Source: Anadara kagoshimensis
Taxonomy: Eukaryota > Mollusca > Bivalvia > Arcoida > Arcidae
Direction of reading: 5' to 3'
NCBI GenBank assembly: GCA_021292105.1
Contig: CM037870.1
Span: 62,026,167-62,090,166 of the forward strand
DNA: 64,000 nucleotides
The translations under genes and the position numbers were made by a program. A model generated the notes under the pieces. The model was given only the letters and a program-made list of their open reading frames with translations. It was not told the origin of the DNA and did no database searches. Shown here piece by piece: positions 61,501-62,715 of the stretch. Every line of letters begins with the position of its first letter. Position 1 is the stretch's first letter.

Positions 61501-61539
61501 AGACTGGTTAGGGCTCTCTGGCCCTGAAACTGTTGTCAT
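16236..61539 (-). CDS. INVS: Inversin orthologue (gene model, multi-exon)
   Basis: Coding order on the minus strand: 61539-61486, 60760-60640, 55030-54864, 54147-53974, 52726-52559, 51182-51084, 41240-41165, 40374-40268, 39453-39288, 38713-38506, 38341-38261, 37720-37624, 36803-36697, 34736-34619, 33753-33662, 32406-32251, then after a gap 16385-16236. All the first 16 exons have AG/GT borders and agreeing phases (about 664 codons). Residues about 50-575 form the ankyrin stack. Segments near-identical to vertebrate inversin include HAAAVNGDK, FGRTPLM-CVLADRL, HDSNIGIPD-like QDSNIGIPDIEGK, NWQDYEGRTALH, KHTPLFRACEMGH and MKHEQLRKDAA. An exact IQ motif (IQSAFRGYRVRK) follows. The family protein marks the proximal ciliary inversin compartment, binds NPHP3/NEK8 and Dishevelled, and is calmodulin-linked; that is family knowledge. 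The region between the two IQ motifs and the C-terminal end are incomplete here. Confidence 0.93.
16450..17155. other. Intron, nothing recognised
   Basis: AT-rich intronic sequence upstream of the second-IQ exon. No exons or repeats were identified. Confidence 0.4.
17160..17440. repeat. Two-copy tandem duplication, about 120 bp, diverged
   Basis: ACATGGGGACTAGTTTGGAT-AGGTTAGGATTACAACCTGCTGAT is echoed by ATATGGGGACAAATTCAAAT-AGGTTAGGATTATATCCTGCTAAT. Each is followed by a GAGATA-AT-CCTAAAG block. Confidence 0.6.
17540..17775 (-). mobile_element. Type 1 SINE
   Basis: ATTTCACTTATATCGAGACA, TCATGGATAGTGGAGAAAAC, AAGTGAACTGACAAACTTTC, TCACACTAGGATCCACCC and CCACTGGCCACTTAGGCTCC. Well preserved. 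Explains the 83-codon minus open frame at 17583-17834. Confidence 0.75.
18150..18372. mobile_element. MITE, ACAGACCTGTCAAAAGTTTA family
   Basis: The left end GTACATACCTGTCTTAAGTT and the right end TTAAACTTATGACAGGTCTGTAC are inverted. The interior shares CTTGACAGCTGTTATCTA-type words with the copy at 4.77 kb. Confidence 0.75.
18480..18622. repeat. Short tandem repeat
   Basis: Three copies of TGGTAAAGAACATGGTCATTATATGGTCA (with small changes), the first two joined by TCAGGGTCAATAGT. Confidence 0.75.
18755..19120 (-). mobile_element. Two type 1 SINEs in tandem
   Basis: The first copy (18755-18915) has TTTCACTTATATCAAGCCAG, GGGATGGTGGAAGAAG and CTCAAACTAGGATCTG. The second (18930-19120) has TTCACTTGCATCAAGGTGC, TCAGGGATTGTGAAGAAAAC and CAATCTCATACTAGGGTC. 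Both are inverted relative to the plus strand. Confidence 0.65.
19310..19630 (-). mobile_element. Two type 1 SINE pieces
   Basis: A tail fragment at 19325-19385 (AGATTACTTCACTAGTATCAA) is followed by a longer copy from 19435: GGTGTTTTTACATCCCAGTCA, GGAATGGTGATGGAAAA, CTTTGCCGCACTAGGATCTT. Confidence 0.6.
20290..21600. promoter_or_regulatory. CpG-richer, low-repeat stretch inside the long INVS intron
   Basis: CpG dinucleotides are visibly commoner here than in the flanking sequence (e.g. ACCCGACCGGTAACCGCATC, TGACCCGAGGAGG, CTCGTACGATGCGATC, ACGGGTATAACCTACGTTGG). The text is complex and free of the families seen elsewhere. In CpG-depleted invertebrate genomes such stretches can be unmethylated promoters. 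No first exon could be proven. Open frames here (21132-21338 minus, 21323-21556 plus) have no recognisable domain. It could also be a young insertion. Confidence 0.35.
22255..22720 (-). mobile_element. Three type 1 SINE pieces
   Basis: CCTTTCGTTATATCCAGGTG at 22298, TTCTTTCATTTATATTAAGG at 22480 ending in a C9A12 run at 22532-22552, and TTCTTTCACTTATATCCAGG at 22569. Each has the GGATGGTGGA / AACCAGAGTG block or a remnant of it. Confidence 0.6.
23905..24130 (-). mobile_element. Type 1 SINE
   Basis: GATGTTTTACACCCAAGTAT, TGGAGGAGAAAACCAGAG, CCTTTAGCAAGTGAATC and TTTAGACCACTTGATCACCAAGGCCCC. The tRNA-like head is intact on the right. Confidence 0.7.
24232..24580 (+). mobile_element. tRNA-derived SINE (type 2), long and well kept
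   Basis: The head has a clear pol III A-box region (GTTGCTCAGTTGGTAGAGTG) and a B-box (GTGGGTTCAAACCCTGACC). The body has GGTAGTGACTGTTCTCTCAC, GCACTCGGCACTACGAAATG and GGTTCTTTCAGATGGGAAC. The tail ends TAATGTCTCGATATAAGTGAA and TGAGACATTAAACACAATTACTC. The tail resembles that of type 1, so the two may share a LINE partner. It is not a functional tRNA gene: no proper acceptor stem closes after the B-box. Confidence 0.8.
24787..25000. mobile_element. MITE with perfect TIRs, TACAGTAAAACCTTG
   Basis: The left end TACAGTAAAACCTTG and the right end CAAGGTTTTACTGTA are exact inverted repeats, with flanking TA that could be the target duplication. The interior is AT-rich and non-coding. The CAG-type ends and TA target suggest a Tc1/mariner-pogo type parent, by inference. 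Confidence 0.8.
25038..25159 (-). CDS. Candidate exon, possibly INVS or an alternative first exon
   Basis: Reads MGSLDEGYVSAGDA then SVWKKVSRKLKVIQTVIASR and PTYKKR, followed by a donor (AAAAG|GTATAA). It has higher GC than its surroundings and a strongly protein-like composition. Its phase-2 exit would join in frame to the exon at 16385. The acceptor is unclear: CACTAG ending at 25147 would need a phase-1 donor upstream, which the exon at 32251 does not offer. It may therefore start with the ATG at 25159 as an alternative first exon, or lie next to an unseen exon. I do not recognise the segment. Confidence 0.4.
25190..25720. repeat. Degenerate tandem repeat
   Basis: Blocks of AAATATGTTTCCAAAGAAAT followed by GGTAATCCACAAAATATAT recur about eight times with heavy divergence (period about 60-70 bp). 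Confidence 0.6.
25725..27430. other. Intron, nothing recognised
   Basis: AT-rich. Short SAGTAAAACCTGCTATAGTGA at 26849 may be a worn MITE end. Repeated phrases (AAATATTTCTTAAGTTTAAT) at 26540-26760 hint at an old duplication. An 84-codon plus-strand frame at 27133-27387 covers a SINE-like stretch (TTTTCTCCAGATATTCCGGT, AGAACTGACTATAATG). No exons. Confidence 0.4.
27440..27645 (-). mobile_element. Type 2 SINE
   Basis: AAGTTCCCATCTGAAAGAAC, AAGAACAGTCACTACCCACT and GGTCAGACCAGGTTAGGGTTTGAACCCACA are the reverse complement of the element at 24.23 kb. It abuts the LINE fragment that follows. Confidence 0.75.
27650..28340 (+). pseudogene. 3' end of a LINE reverse-transcriptase ORF, frameshifted
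   Basis: The C-terminal end of a non-LTR reverse transcriptase: SFTYLGSIVTSDG, then a one-base loss near 27768, then KTRLSKARGAFIKL, RIYNSFVLSVLLYWAECW, RARWQWIGHVLRKP and WTPEGKRKQGRPKNTWRRTV. The motif order (YLGS..I, LL.YG.E.W-like, WIGH..R, GRP..TW) is that of RTE/CR1-type LINEs. The 5' part, the endonuclease and the catalytic core are absent. The 3' end runs into a GGTAGGTAGATAGGTAGG tail, typical of microsatellite-tailed LINEs. Two frames are needed, so it is dead. Confidence 0.85.
28340..28860. other. Intron, nothing recognised
   Basis: AT-rich. A 92-codon plus-strand frame at 28484-28762 shows no domain and has ordinary AT-rich composition. Confidence 0.4.
28868..29080 (+). mobile_element. 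Type 1 SINE, plus orientation
   Basis: GTTTGAATTCCACTTGTGGT (B-box region), AGATCCTAGTGTGAGAAAAT, TTTTCTCTGGGCACTCCAGT, TTTCCTCCAAACCATCC and TAAGTGAAAGAATTTTGACTG. One of about four copies in this direction. Confidence 0.75.
29706..29900. mobile_element. TACAGTAAAACCT-type MITE remnant
   Basis: TATAGTAAAACCTCATTATA start, with interior TTTGCCACCTAAATTATCCC and GACTGAACAAATAGT. The interior words recur at 15.09 and 37.08 kb. The right end is worn. Confidence 0.45.
30720..30845 (-). mobile_element. Type 1 SINE head fragment
   Basis: CAAACTCCCTCACACTAGAGTC and GAATTCAAACCTAGTCAT, then a degraded head. Confidence 0.5.
31250..31450 (-). mobile_element. Type 1 SINE
   Basis: GGTCAGTTCTGGGTTATTAA, GAAACCAGAGTAACTGGAG, AACTGACAAACTTTCACATA and GGTGCTATGATCTGTAAG appear in family order. 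Explains the 84-codon minus frame at 31248-31502. Confidence 0.65.
31671..32303 (-). repeat. 52-bp minisatellite containing a coding-exon end and its 5' splice site, 12 copies
   Basis: On the minus strand each unit runs CAGAATTACCTAGTCATAAA, CCAACTGTGTCATCTAAAAA, then GTAAGTC. The copy next to the exon is the real end of the INVS exon 32406-32251 (coding TELPSHKPTVSSK). The other eleven lie downstream in the intron and are nearly identical. The period of 52 was checked from 31681, 31733, 31785 onward. Donor GTs fall at 32250 and every 52 bases down to 31678. The low divergence indicates recent expansion or homogenisation. Confidence 0.92.
32251..32406 (-). CDS. INVS: INVS exon: charged coiled coil after first IQ
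   Basis: About 52 codons: KRAVEETRKKEDIRHKQEVE, then EERQHKLYQQQNLMTQTEKT, ELPSHKPTVSSK. It corresponds to the Lys/Glu-rich helix after IQ1 of vertebrate inversin. The acceptor TTTTTTTAG ends at 32407; the entry completes the AG left by the exon at 33662. The donor AAAAA|GTAAGTC is the first of twelve tandem copies. Reading past it gives an immediate in-frame TAA. Confidence 0.88.
32510..32840. repeat. Dispersed repeat fragment, two related halves
   Basis: AATGATAGGCACATCTCCTATCAAT (32534) and AATGATATGCACATCTCCTATCAAT (32756) are near-identical. AAGCCAAACACCACATCAGATTTT also occurs in the GACCTTGACC element at about 43.95 kb. Confidence 0.55.
33662..33753 (-). CDS. INVS: INVS exon: IQ motif and MKHEQLRKDAA block
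   Basis: 30 codons plus two bases: SAFRGYRVRKTFTERKMLL then MKHEQLRKDAA. With KIQ from the previous exon it completes the consensus IQxxxRGxxxRK for calmodulin binding. The MKHEQLRKDAA string is shared with vertebrate inversin. Acceptor TTTTACAG, donor GCTAG|GTATGC. Confidence 0.95.
34076..34390. mobile_element. MITE related to 1.16-1.50 kb
   Basis: Shares GTTTGTTTACTRTAACTA, CAAGTTACTTCCCTTTTACC, TTCAAACATTGTTCCATATACC and GAACCAATTGCTATGYGAGAA-type phrases with the element near 1.3 kb, in the same orientation. Confidence 0.65.
34619..34736 (-). CDS. INVS: INVS exon: last ankyrin repeat and start of IQ
   Basis: Reads YTPLDYALMGEQHDVAQYM, IDQGALSITGIQDIAALKIQ. It matches vertebrate YTPLDYALLGE and QDIAAFKIQ closely. 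Entry completes AG|G (Arg) from the exon at 36697. Donor CAG|GTAAGA. The acceptor (TTTTAG|GTACA) has a duplicated decoy about 109 bases upstream. Confidence 0.95.
34732..35000. repeat. Diverged duplication over the acceptor of the preceding INVS exon
   Basis: GTACCTAAAACAAACATGACC (34733) is repeated as GTACCTAAAACAATTATGGCC (34842). ATTATCTCCTTTTGTGAATC and GATAGTGGGTACAAA are likewise echoed about 130-180 bases later. Confidence 0.7.
35285..35480 (-). mobile_element. Type 1 SINE fragment next to a CAGGGATTTATCA-family fragment
   Basis: TTTCTTATATTATGATCTGC and GTAGGATTCGAACCTTAGCAG are SINE. From 35400, AATTTCGGACCCATTCCCAA and CTTTTTCCCAAAAATTCAGTG match the interior of the element at 63.43-63.74 kb. 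Confidence 0.6.
35670..35787. repeat. 58-bp tandem duplication, two copies
   Basis: TACCGTTGGAAAATT-AAAACGTTGGCAGATGCC-TGTACAGTGTATCATGATAAACT is present twice, nearly identical, so recent. Confidence 0.9.
36470..36560. mobile_element. Fragment of the CAGGGATTTATCA element family
   Basis: GTTTTCCCAAAATGGCCTGAAA and CTATGGGCCTCTGACCC are related to the interior at 63.48-63.72 kb. Ends missing. Confidence 0.4.
36697..36803 (-). CDS. INVS: INVS ankyrin exon
   Basis: Reads GMTPLHWACSKGHLDAVKLL, IEYHAFPNHMEFTEDR. This is the ankyrin repeat corresponding to human GRTALHWSCNNGYLDAIKLL. Acceptor TTTTTCAG, donor ACAG|GTATGA. Phases agree on both sides. Confidence 0.95.
37624..37720 (-). CDS. INVS: INVS ankyrin exon
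   Basis: Reads (G)RMPLQCAAYGGFVNCMSVL, MEHKSDPDAQDDE. Matches the TPLQCAAYGGYINCMAVLME segment of vertebrate inversin. The ankyrin TPL here is MPL. Acceptor TTTCTGTAG, donor GACGAG|GTAACA. Confidence 0.95.
38090..38190 (-). mobile_element. Type 1 SINE head
   Basis: CTGACAAACTTCCTACCACT, GTGGGATTCAAACCTAGGCAG, CTCGGCCATCTAGGCACC. 3' tail missing. Confidence 0.6.
38261..38341 (-). CDS. INVS: INVS ankyrin exon
   Basis: Reads AALGGHAYICQTLIKYGVDP, NVKDYSG. Corresponds to human AALGGNADVCQILIENKINPNVQDYAG. Acceptor TTTACAG, donor CTGG|GTGAGT. 81 bases, phase 2 to phase 2. Confidence 0.95.
38506..38713 (-). CDS. INVS: INVS exon: two ankyrin repeats
   Basis: Reads LHAAAFSGHASTVKLLLDHG, AQIDAADNAKHTPLFRACEM, GHTDVVQALIDFGARVDVLD, QKGRSPLHW. 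It carries the KHTPLFRACEMGH string highly characteristic of inversin. Acceptor CTATTTTTAG, donor CACTG|GTATGT. Confidence 0.97.
39288..39453 (-). CDS. INVS: INVS ankyrin exon
   Basis: Reads DTVQVFLSRKNVTDETDVDG, RTAFMWSAGKGADEVIQIFL, KHNVDIQQVDKNGGS. Human equivalent: GRTSFMWAAGKGSDDV. The one-base exit (G) joins CT of the next exon as Ala. Acceptor TTGTTTAG, donor TCAG|GTAAAT. Confidence 0.95.
39545..39775 (-). mobile_element. Type 1 SINE
   Basis: ATGCCCCAATCAAGTTTCTT, TCACTTATATCAAGGCGATC, TTCTTACACTAGGATCTGCC and GATAACTTGGCCACTTC are in order, in the intron next to the ankyrin exon at 39.45 kb. Confidence 0.7.
39895..40240 (-). mobile_element. Type 1 SINE split by a later insertion
   Basis: The tail half (39900-40021) runs AGTGGAGTAATGGAG to CTCAAGTGAACT. 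The head half resumes at 40146 with AAGTGAACTGACAAACTTTC and ends GGCACTGTGATCCAT. The nine bases AAGTGAACT occur on both sides of the 124-base insert (40022-40145), a target-site duplication. The insert ends in an A-rich stretch (CAAATAAAAAATTGTGAAAA). Confidence 0.75.
40268..40374 (-). CDS. INVS: INVS ankyrin exon
   Basis: Reads HSKIVGLLLDNGADYASSDS, NGATPLHYAAQNNFS. Human equivalent GATPLHYAAQSNF. Acceptor TTTTATTCAG, donor AGT|GTAAGT. Confidence 0.95.
40425..40606. mobile_element. MITE, TACAGTCAAACCTGT ends
   Basis: The left end TACAGTCAAACCTGTCCATT and the right end AAGGAATGTTTGACTGTA are inverted, with TA on both sides. The interior TTTATGGACAGGTGGTCCTT is shared with copies at 9.34 and 52.82 kb. 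Confidence 0.75.
40608..40815 (-). mobile_element. Degenerate type 1 SINE
   Basis: AAGCCAACTGAAAACTTTTT, ATTAAAATCTCCCCAAGG, GAAACCTAGGCATTCC and CACACTTGGCCAATGA keep family order but are worn. Confidence 0.5.
41095..41163. repeat. Two-copy 33-bp duplication ending at an INVS donor
   Basis: GTCATAACTTTCGAGTCATC-TAGATCAAACT is followed by GTCATAACTTTTGGGTCATC-TAGGTCAAACT, which runs directly into TACC, the donor of the exon 41240-41165. Confidence 0.85.
41165..41240 (-). CDS. INVS: INVS ankyrin exon (short)
   Basis: Reads TSVENCNVSALDNMFRTPLH, WAAVLG. Human equivalent: ESCNITSYDNLFRTPLHWAALLG. Acceptor TTTATTTCAG, donor TTAG|GTAAGT. Confidence 0.95.
41508..44272 (+). mobile_element. Large GACCTTGACC repeat element with internal array
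   Basis: Left boundary AACAAGAGGCCCAATAGGGCC; right boundary GGTCAGGTGAGCTAAAAA. Inside are about a dozen monomers of roughly 145 bp (TGTGACCTTGACCTTTGAACC, TATATATCAAAATGATC, CAATACCTACAACATTC, ACATGCCTATACAAAAAGTT). Two variants alternate (TTTGGACCCATGACCTTTTT against TTTGAACCAATGACCTTAAT). The 3' unique part holds AAGTTTCATTGAAATCTGTCC and an ACGCACGCATGCACG microsatellite. The same boundaries occur at 56.42-58.01 kb. No protein is encoded; the open frames are repeat products. Confidence 0.8.
44275..44700. other. Intron, nothing recognised
   Basis: Unique-looking AT-rich sequence between the large element and an AT microsatellite. No exon found. Confidence 0.4.
44708..44780. repeat. (AT)n microsatellite
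   Basis: About 70 bases of TATATA with one TTT interruption. Confidence 0.95.
44899..45275. repeat. 38-bp minisatellite, about 10 copies
   Basis: Unit ATGTAAATGTTTCCTTCAG-ATGTGATGCTTTACATTAA. The period of 38 was checked at 44901 and 44939. Nearly identical copies. The word CTTCAGATGTGATGCTTTAC also recurs singly through 45.3-50 kb. Confidence 0.92.
45280..46240. repeat. Decayed long-period repeat
   Basis: About 130-200-base blocks each with 'TCAGA-GTGATGCTTTACATTTT', 'TACCAAATA-CATGAAAACTGATGCCA' and 'TCAAATTTTATTCTAGCTCAATAT'. Two blocks (around 45640 and 45890) are close copies. A run of about 34 A lies at 45848-45881. The same words resume at 48.0-48.2 and 49.7-49.95 kb. Confidence 0.6.
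46251..46520. mobile_element. Dispersed element, copy 1
   Basis: TATATAGCAATATATGCCTC, AAATCCCGAGGTGTTAGCGTGCAATAT, ATTTGCACGCTAACTTTGTTCC, TTGTTGTTGACGTCATC and TTGCACTAGTTCTTATATCTAT. Repeated at 47192-47430. Internal inverted repeat GTTAGCGTGCAAT / ATTTGCACGCTAAC. Confidence 0.75.
47192..47430. mobile_element. Dispersed element, copy 2
   Basis: Same word order as 46251-46520 with scattered substitutions (GACATCATGG for GACGTCATCA, TTGCATGCTAAC for TTGCACGCTAAC). Direct orientation. Confidence 0.75.
47525..47800. mobile_element. Palindromic element (GGGACAATATTTC), two copies
   Basis: CTGATATTGTGAAATATTGTCCC is mirrored by GGGACAATATTTCATAATATCAG within 47537-47625 (loop TCGACATTTGCAAATGTTGA). 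A second copy, with a damaged left arm, ends CGGGACAATATTTCACAATATCAATTCA near 47780. Both are bounded by AAAGGGTTA-TGAACTGA / TTCAAT-ACCCTATA. Confidence 0.75.
48395..49495. repeat. 57-bp minisatellite, about 19 copies
   Basis: Unit AGCAATATCTGAAATTTTC-ATGATAGGTGAGGTGGCA-TAATTATGGAGGGGCTTTAT. Because 57 is divisible by three, a 336-codon minus-strand frame runs through it (19-residue unit starting MKISDIAIKP). Variants are arranged in blocks (GCAATATC left, GTGATATC right). Confidence 0.92.
49500..50465. other. Intron: decayed repeat words, no gene
   Basis: TTCAGATGTGATGCTTTACA and TTAGATAAGCACGAAATCAG near 49826-49880 continue the 45-48 kb family. A block of 49.6 kb text (ATGTTGTTCATTGTCAAAT-like) occurs twice. 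No exon. Confidence 0.45.
50470..50745 (-). mobile_element. Type 1 SINE with internal duplication
   Basis: GTTCTGGAGTGGTGGAAGAA, CAGAGTCACTCCC, ATCTCACACTAGTTAATACC and TGGATTCGAACCTAAACG. CCCACATCACTAATGTCTAA occurs twice (50548, 50584). Confidence 0.6.
50805..51055. mobile_element. Dispersed repeat with GACAGACAGGCAGATGG tail
   Basis: GACCTTGTGACCTTGACAAATGG, CCTATGCACCTAAATTTGGTATGTG, TGGTACATCATTTTATGTTG and CGACAGACAGGCAGATGGAAAGACGG. A worn copy lies at 53.69-53.87 kb. Confidence 0.55.
51084..51182 (-). CDS. INVS: INVS ankyrin exon
   Basis: Reads DTTPSVINWQDYEGRTALHL, AVADGNEAVVNAL. NWQDYEGRT and AVADGN are hallmark inversin segments. 99 bases, phase 0 both ends. Acceptor TTTACAG, donor CTT|GTATGT. 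Confidence 0.96.
51205..51435 (-). mobile_element. Type 1 SINE
   Basis: ACACCAAAGTCAAGACTCCT, TCACTTACATCAAGGTGGTC, AACACTAGGATATGTCC, GGGATTCAAACCTAGATGG, GAGAGGCACTGTTATCTG and GTGACCAAGACCCC. Complete copy starting about 20 bases upstream of the acceptor of the 51.18 kb exon. Confidence 0.75.
51815..52556. repeat. 29/58-bp minisatellite abutting an INVS donor
   Basis: The left part has 29-bp units (GAGCACAGTTGAGTTCTAGAG-TATAATTT). From 51961 the period is 58 bp (GAGCACAATGGAACACATCA-GTATAATGTAAGAAGTGTTG-AACTTTGGAGTATGATTT), i.e. two diverged 29-bp halves. About ten 58-bp copies. On the minus strand the copy nearest the exon reads ATACTG|GTAAGTTC at the true donor; array copies read ATACTGATGTGTTC. 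Confidence 0.9.
52559..52726 (-). CDS. INVS: INVS exon: ankyrin repeats 5-6 region
   Basis: Reads RTGLHWAASYGNVEHVKMLI, KQDSNIGIPDIEGKTPLHWA, ASCHDKEAVNCVRTIL. Human equivalent HVKLLIKHDSNIGIPDVEGKIPLHWAA. Acceptor TTAATTATAG, donor ATACTG|GTAAGT, phase 0 both ends. Confidence 0.97.
52817..52996. mobile_element. MITE, CAGTCAAACCTGTCTATAAA ends
   Basis: CAGTCAAACCTGTCTATAAAGG at left; GGCCTTTAAGGCAGGTTGGACTT at right, inverted with mismatches. Interior GTGGCCTTTATGAGCAGGTG and TATATACAAGTTTAAATAAT match the copy at 40.43 kb. Confidence 0.75.
53000..53930. other. Intron, little recognised
   Basis: Three overlapping 60-73 codon frames at 52961-53209 are mutual shadows without domain similarity. 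A worn dispersed repeat lies at 53690-53870 (GACCTATGCACCTACGATTG, TGGTACATCATCTCATG). Confidence 0.45.
53918..53960. repeat. Short 12-14-bp triplication just inside an INVS donor
   Basis: AGTAGTCCAAATA, AGTAGTCCAAAAA and AGTAGTCCAAATA in a row, 15-55 bases from the donor of exon 54147-53974. Confidence 0.85.
53974..54147 (-). CDS. INVS: INVS exon: ankyrin repeats 3-4 region
   Basis: Reads GNFRLLKLLLSKGANCREKD, NEGQSALHLCTRHKSPKCMA, YLLRQLSPGEIDDQDKNK. Human equivalent TTRHRSPKCLALLLKFMAPGEVDTQDKNK. 174 bases, phase 0 both ends. Donor AAG|GTAAGA. Confidence 0.96.
54150..54860. other. Intron, nothing recognised
   Basis: AT-rich. TTCTTTCACTGATATTGTGTCAG at about 54500 is a possible worn SINE tail. 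Confidence 0.4.
54864..55030 (-). CDS. INVS: INVS exon: ankyrin repeat 2
   Basis: Reads STQELDTGDQFGRTPLMFCV, LADRLECAELLLRAGTQVNK, CDKGGRTALHWAAHK. Human equivalent DQFGRTPLMYCVLADRLDCADALLKAG. Acceptor TTATTTTCAG, donor AAG|GTAATT. Confidence 0.97.
55040..55495. other. Intron, nothing recognised
   Basis: Unique AT-rich sequence. The 86-codon plus frame at 55195-55455 has no recognisable domain. Confidence 0.4.
55502..55588. repeat. C-run and (CT)n microsatellite
   Basis: CTCTCCCCCCC run followed by a long CTCTCT tract broken by CCCGC and TTT. It explains the Arg/Glu minus-strand frame. Confidence 0.95.
55600..56165. other. Intron, nothing recognised
   Basis: AT-rich with no exon or recognised repeat. 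Confidence 0.4.
56170..56385 (+). mobile_element. Type 1 SINE, plus orientation
   Basis: GGGCAGAGTAGTCTAAAGTG, GGTTTGAATGTGGCCCAAAG, AGATCCTAGTGTGAGAATGT, TCTGGACACTCCAGTTTCCTCCAC and GTGAAAGAATCTTGACTGGG read forward. Confidence 0.75.
56424..58012 (+). mobile_element. Second GACCTTGACC element
   Basis: Starts AACAAGAGGCCCATGGGCCT and CTCACCTGAGGAAG; ends GGCTCAGGTGAGCTAAAAA. About six monomers of roughly 145 bp with CTATGACCTTGACCTTTGAACC. The 3' part has ACCAAGTTTCATTAAATTTGG, GTAGTCTTGGAGGAGAAG and a CGACGGACGACGCACGACGG microsatellite. Same boundaries and layout as 41.51-44.27 kb, with fewer monomers. Confidence 0.8.
58040..58215 (-). mobile_element. Degenerate type 1 SINE
   Basis: TATTTCACTTAATTGTGG, CCAGGAAAAAACCACC, CATCCTTACACTAGAATC and TAGGATTCTTACCTAGCC. 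Confidence 0.5.
58375..58545 (+). pseudogene. LINE reverse-transcriptase C-terminal scrap
   Basis: GGGAGACCAAAGTGGATC, AGCAGAATTAAAAGGGCAAA, TTATCTTGGGGAGAAATTAAG and GCAGCATTGGCCATTCAGGG spell the GRPK-W, LSWGEIKK, ALAIQG end found in RTE-like LINEs, with several stops. Compare the better copy at 27.65-28.34 kb. Confidence 0.45.
58558..60626. repeat. 50-bp minisatellite, about 41 copies
   Basis: Unit CTGGATTGACAGACTTTAACT-ATCCCCAATGAGCATGAAGG-TTCAGCTCA. The period of 50 was checked at 58631 and 58681. Variation is mostly at three sites (GGTTCAGC/GGCTCAGC, CTCACTGG/CTTACTGG), arranged in runs. Two copies lost one C. The array stops about 14 bases from the donor of the INVS exon 60760-60640. 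Confidence 0.95.
60640..60760 (-). CDS. INVS: INVS exon: start of ankyrin domain
   Basis: Reads VDSPNGPFSSNDSSQKIEAV, TQIHAAAVNGDKAQLARLIV. The second half matches human QVHAAAVNGDKGALQRLIVG, the first ankyrin repeat. Acceptor TTTTATATAG, donor AGTTG|GTATGT, one-base exit. Confidence 0.96.
60990..61530 (-). repeat. About 46-bp repeat array made of the first coding exon's end plus its donor
   Basis: On the minus strand units read TTTCAGGGCCAGAGAGCCCC, AACCAGTCTCAGACTCAG, GTAAG. The first copy is the true end of the INVS coding exon (61539-61486). About eleven copies follow into the intron. GTAAG donors survive at 61485, 61393, 61097 and 61054; other copies are mutated. Near the exon two unit variants alternate (92-bp pairs). 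Confidence 0.88.
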
Positions 61540-61554
61540 CTCATTTCCTGATAT
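61486..61554 (-). CDS. INVS: INVS first coding exon
   Basis: ATG at 61539-61537 opens MTTVSGPESPNQSQTQTQ, then CAG|GTAAGT, joining VDSPNG in phase 0. TATTTGGTTTAG ending at 61555 looks like an acceptor, so a non-coding 5' exon probably lies farther right. An earlier ATG in the exon (61544) is followed at once by a stop in its frame. The start is inferred from position relative to the ankyrin domain, as in vertebrate inversin. Confidence 0.75.
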
Positions 61555-61734
61555 CTAAACCAAATATAAAACAAAGCATAAATTAAACTTTCAAATTTAC
61601 CAGCACAATTCCAAGCAATCTTTGAACTATGTTTAAAGGCTAACAGATACCCAATCAATGCAAGTGTATGTCCTATTCACCATTAGAACCATTACATGTA
61701 CACATATTAATATACTAGCGTGAAAATAAGTCAG

Positions 61735-61985
61735 GGTGTTAAGCTTGTGGGGTGGAGTGGGGTGTGGAACGGTGTTTTACTCTGCATTCAAAACTATCTC
61801 ACTTATATCTAGGTGGTCAGTTCTGGAATGGTGGATAAAACTGTGGGGAAAACTACCAACTTCAGGAATCAAATTGACAAACTTTCAAATTCTAGCAGTG
61901 CCCAAGTGGGATTCAAACCCAGCTAGGTAACCAAAGATGTTGTGATCTGTAAACATATATTAGGCCATACAGCCATCACCTAATA
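61735..61985 (-). mobile_element. Type 1 SINE
   Basis: GGTGTTTTACTCTGCATTCA, TCACTTATATCTAGGTGGTC, GTTCTGGAATGGTGGATAAA, GGGATTCAAACCCAGCTAG and GTTGTGATCTGTAAAC. It lies just upstream of the first INVS coding exon. Confidence 0.7.
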
Positions 61986-61989
61986 GTAA

Positions 61990-62710
61990 CACTGATCAGG
62001 CATAAAATTTGGATCAGAGTTCTTGTTCACAACACCTCTCCCCCTCCTCTTTACAATCGATAAATTTTACATGAATTTTTATTTAAAAAATTAATCTTTT
62101 GGGGAAATGTTACAAAATTTCAGAAAATTGAATAATTTAATCTTTTTTTTTAGACTTTTCAGTCAAATATTCAAAATTTGAATGAATATGAACCACACAA
62201 ATAGAACTCTCCTAACTTGTAATTTTGTAATTCCTGTAGACAGTTCTATCATTAATAACATACAGGTACTTCTATATTATATATATATACTTTTTTTATA
62301 TATTATATTAATGACTTGAAACTTTATTATCCACTCTGGGTACTTCAGTATATGTAGTTTATATACACAACGTAGGTATTTACTAATCCTTAAGTATTTC
62401 TGATAAGTTTTTAAGAATCAATATTTTAATCAGCTTTTGACATGTGACAAAACACGGTCATTAATAATATAGCTACTTTCAAGACAAAATGATATATACT
62501 GGTAGTACTATCAGACCCTGAGCTGCCAAAAATCACATAAAAAATTTACAAGTGTGTGCTATATATATTTTTTAAATTTCAAAAACTGTTTAAATTCTTA
62601 AACCTGCTGGCATAAAAAGTAAAAATAGCATGACTGTCACAACACAACATTTTATAGGCGTTAGACTTTGTCAAAATTGAATTAGAAAATTTATATATTT
62701 ATATTACAAA
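61990..62710. other. No gene seen
   Basis: AT-rich sequence upstream of the INVS coding start. No 5' UTR exon or promoter could be recognised. Confidence 0.4.
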
Positions 62711-62715
62711 GTGCT

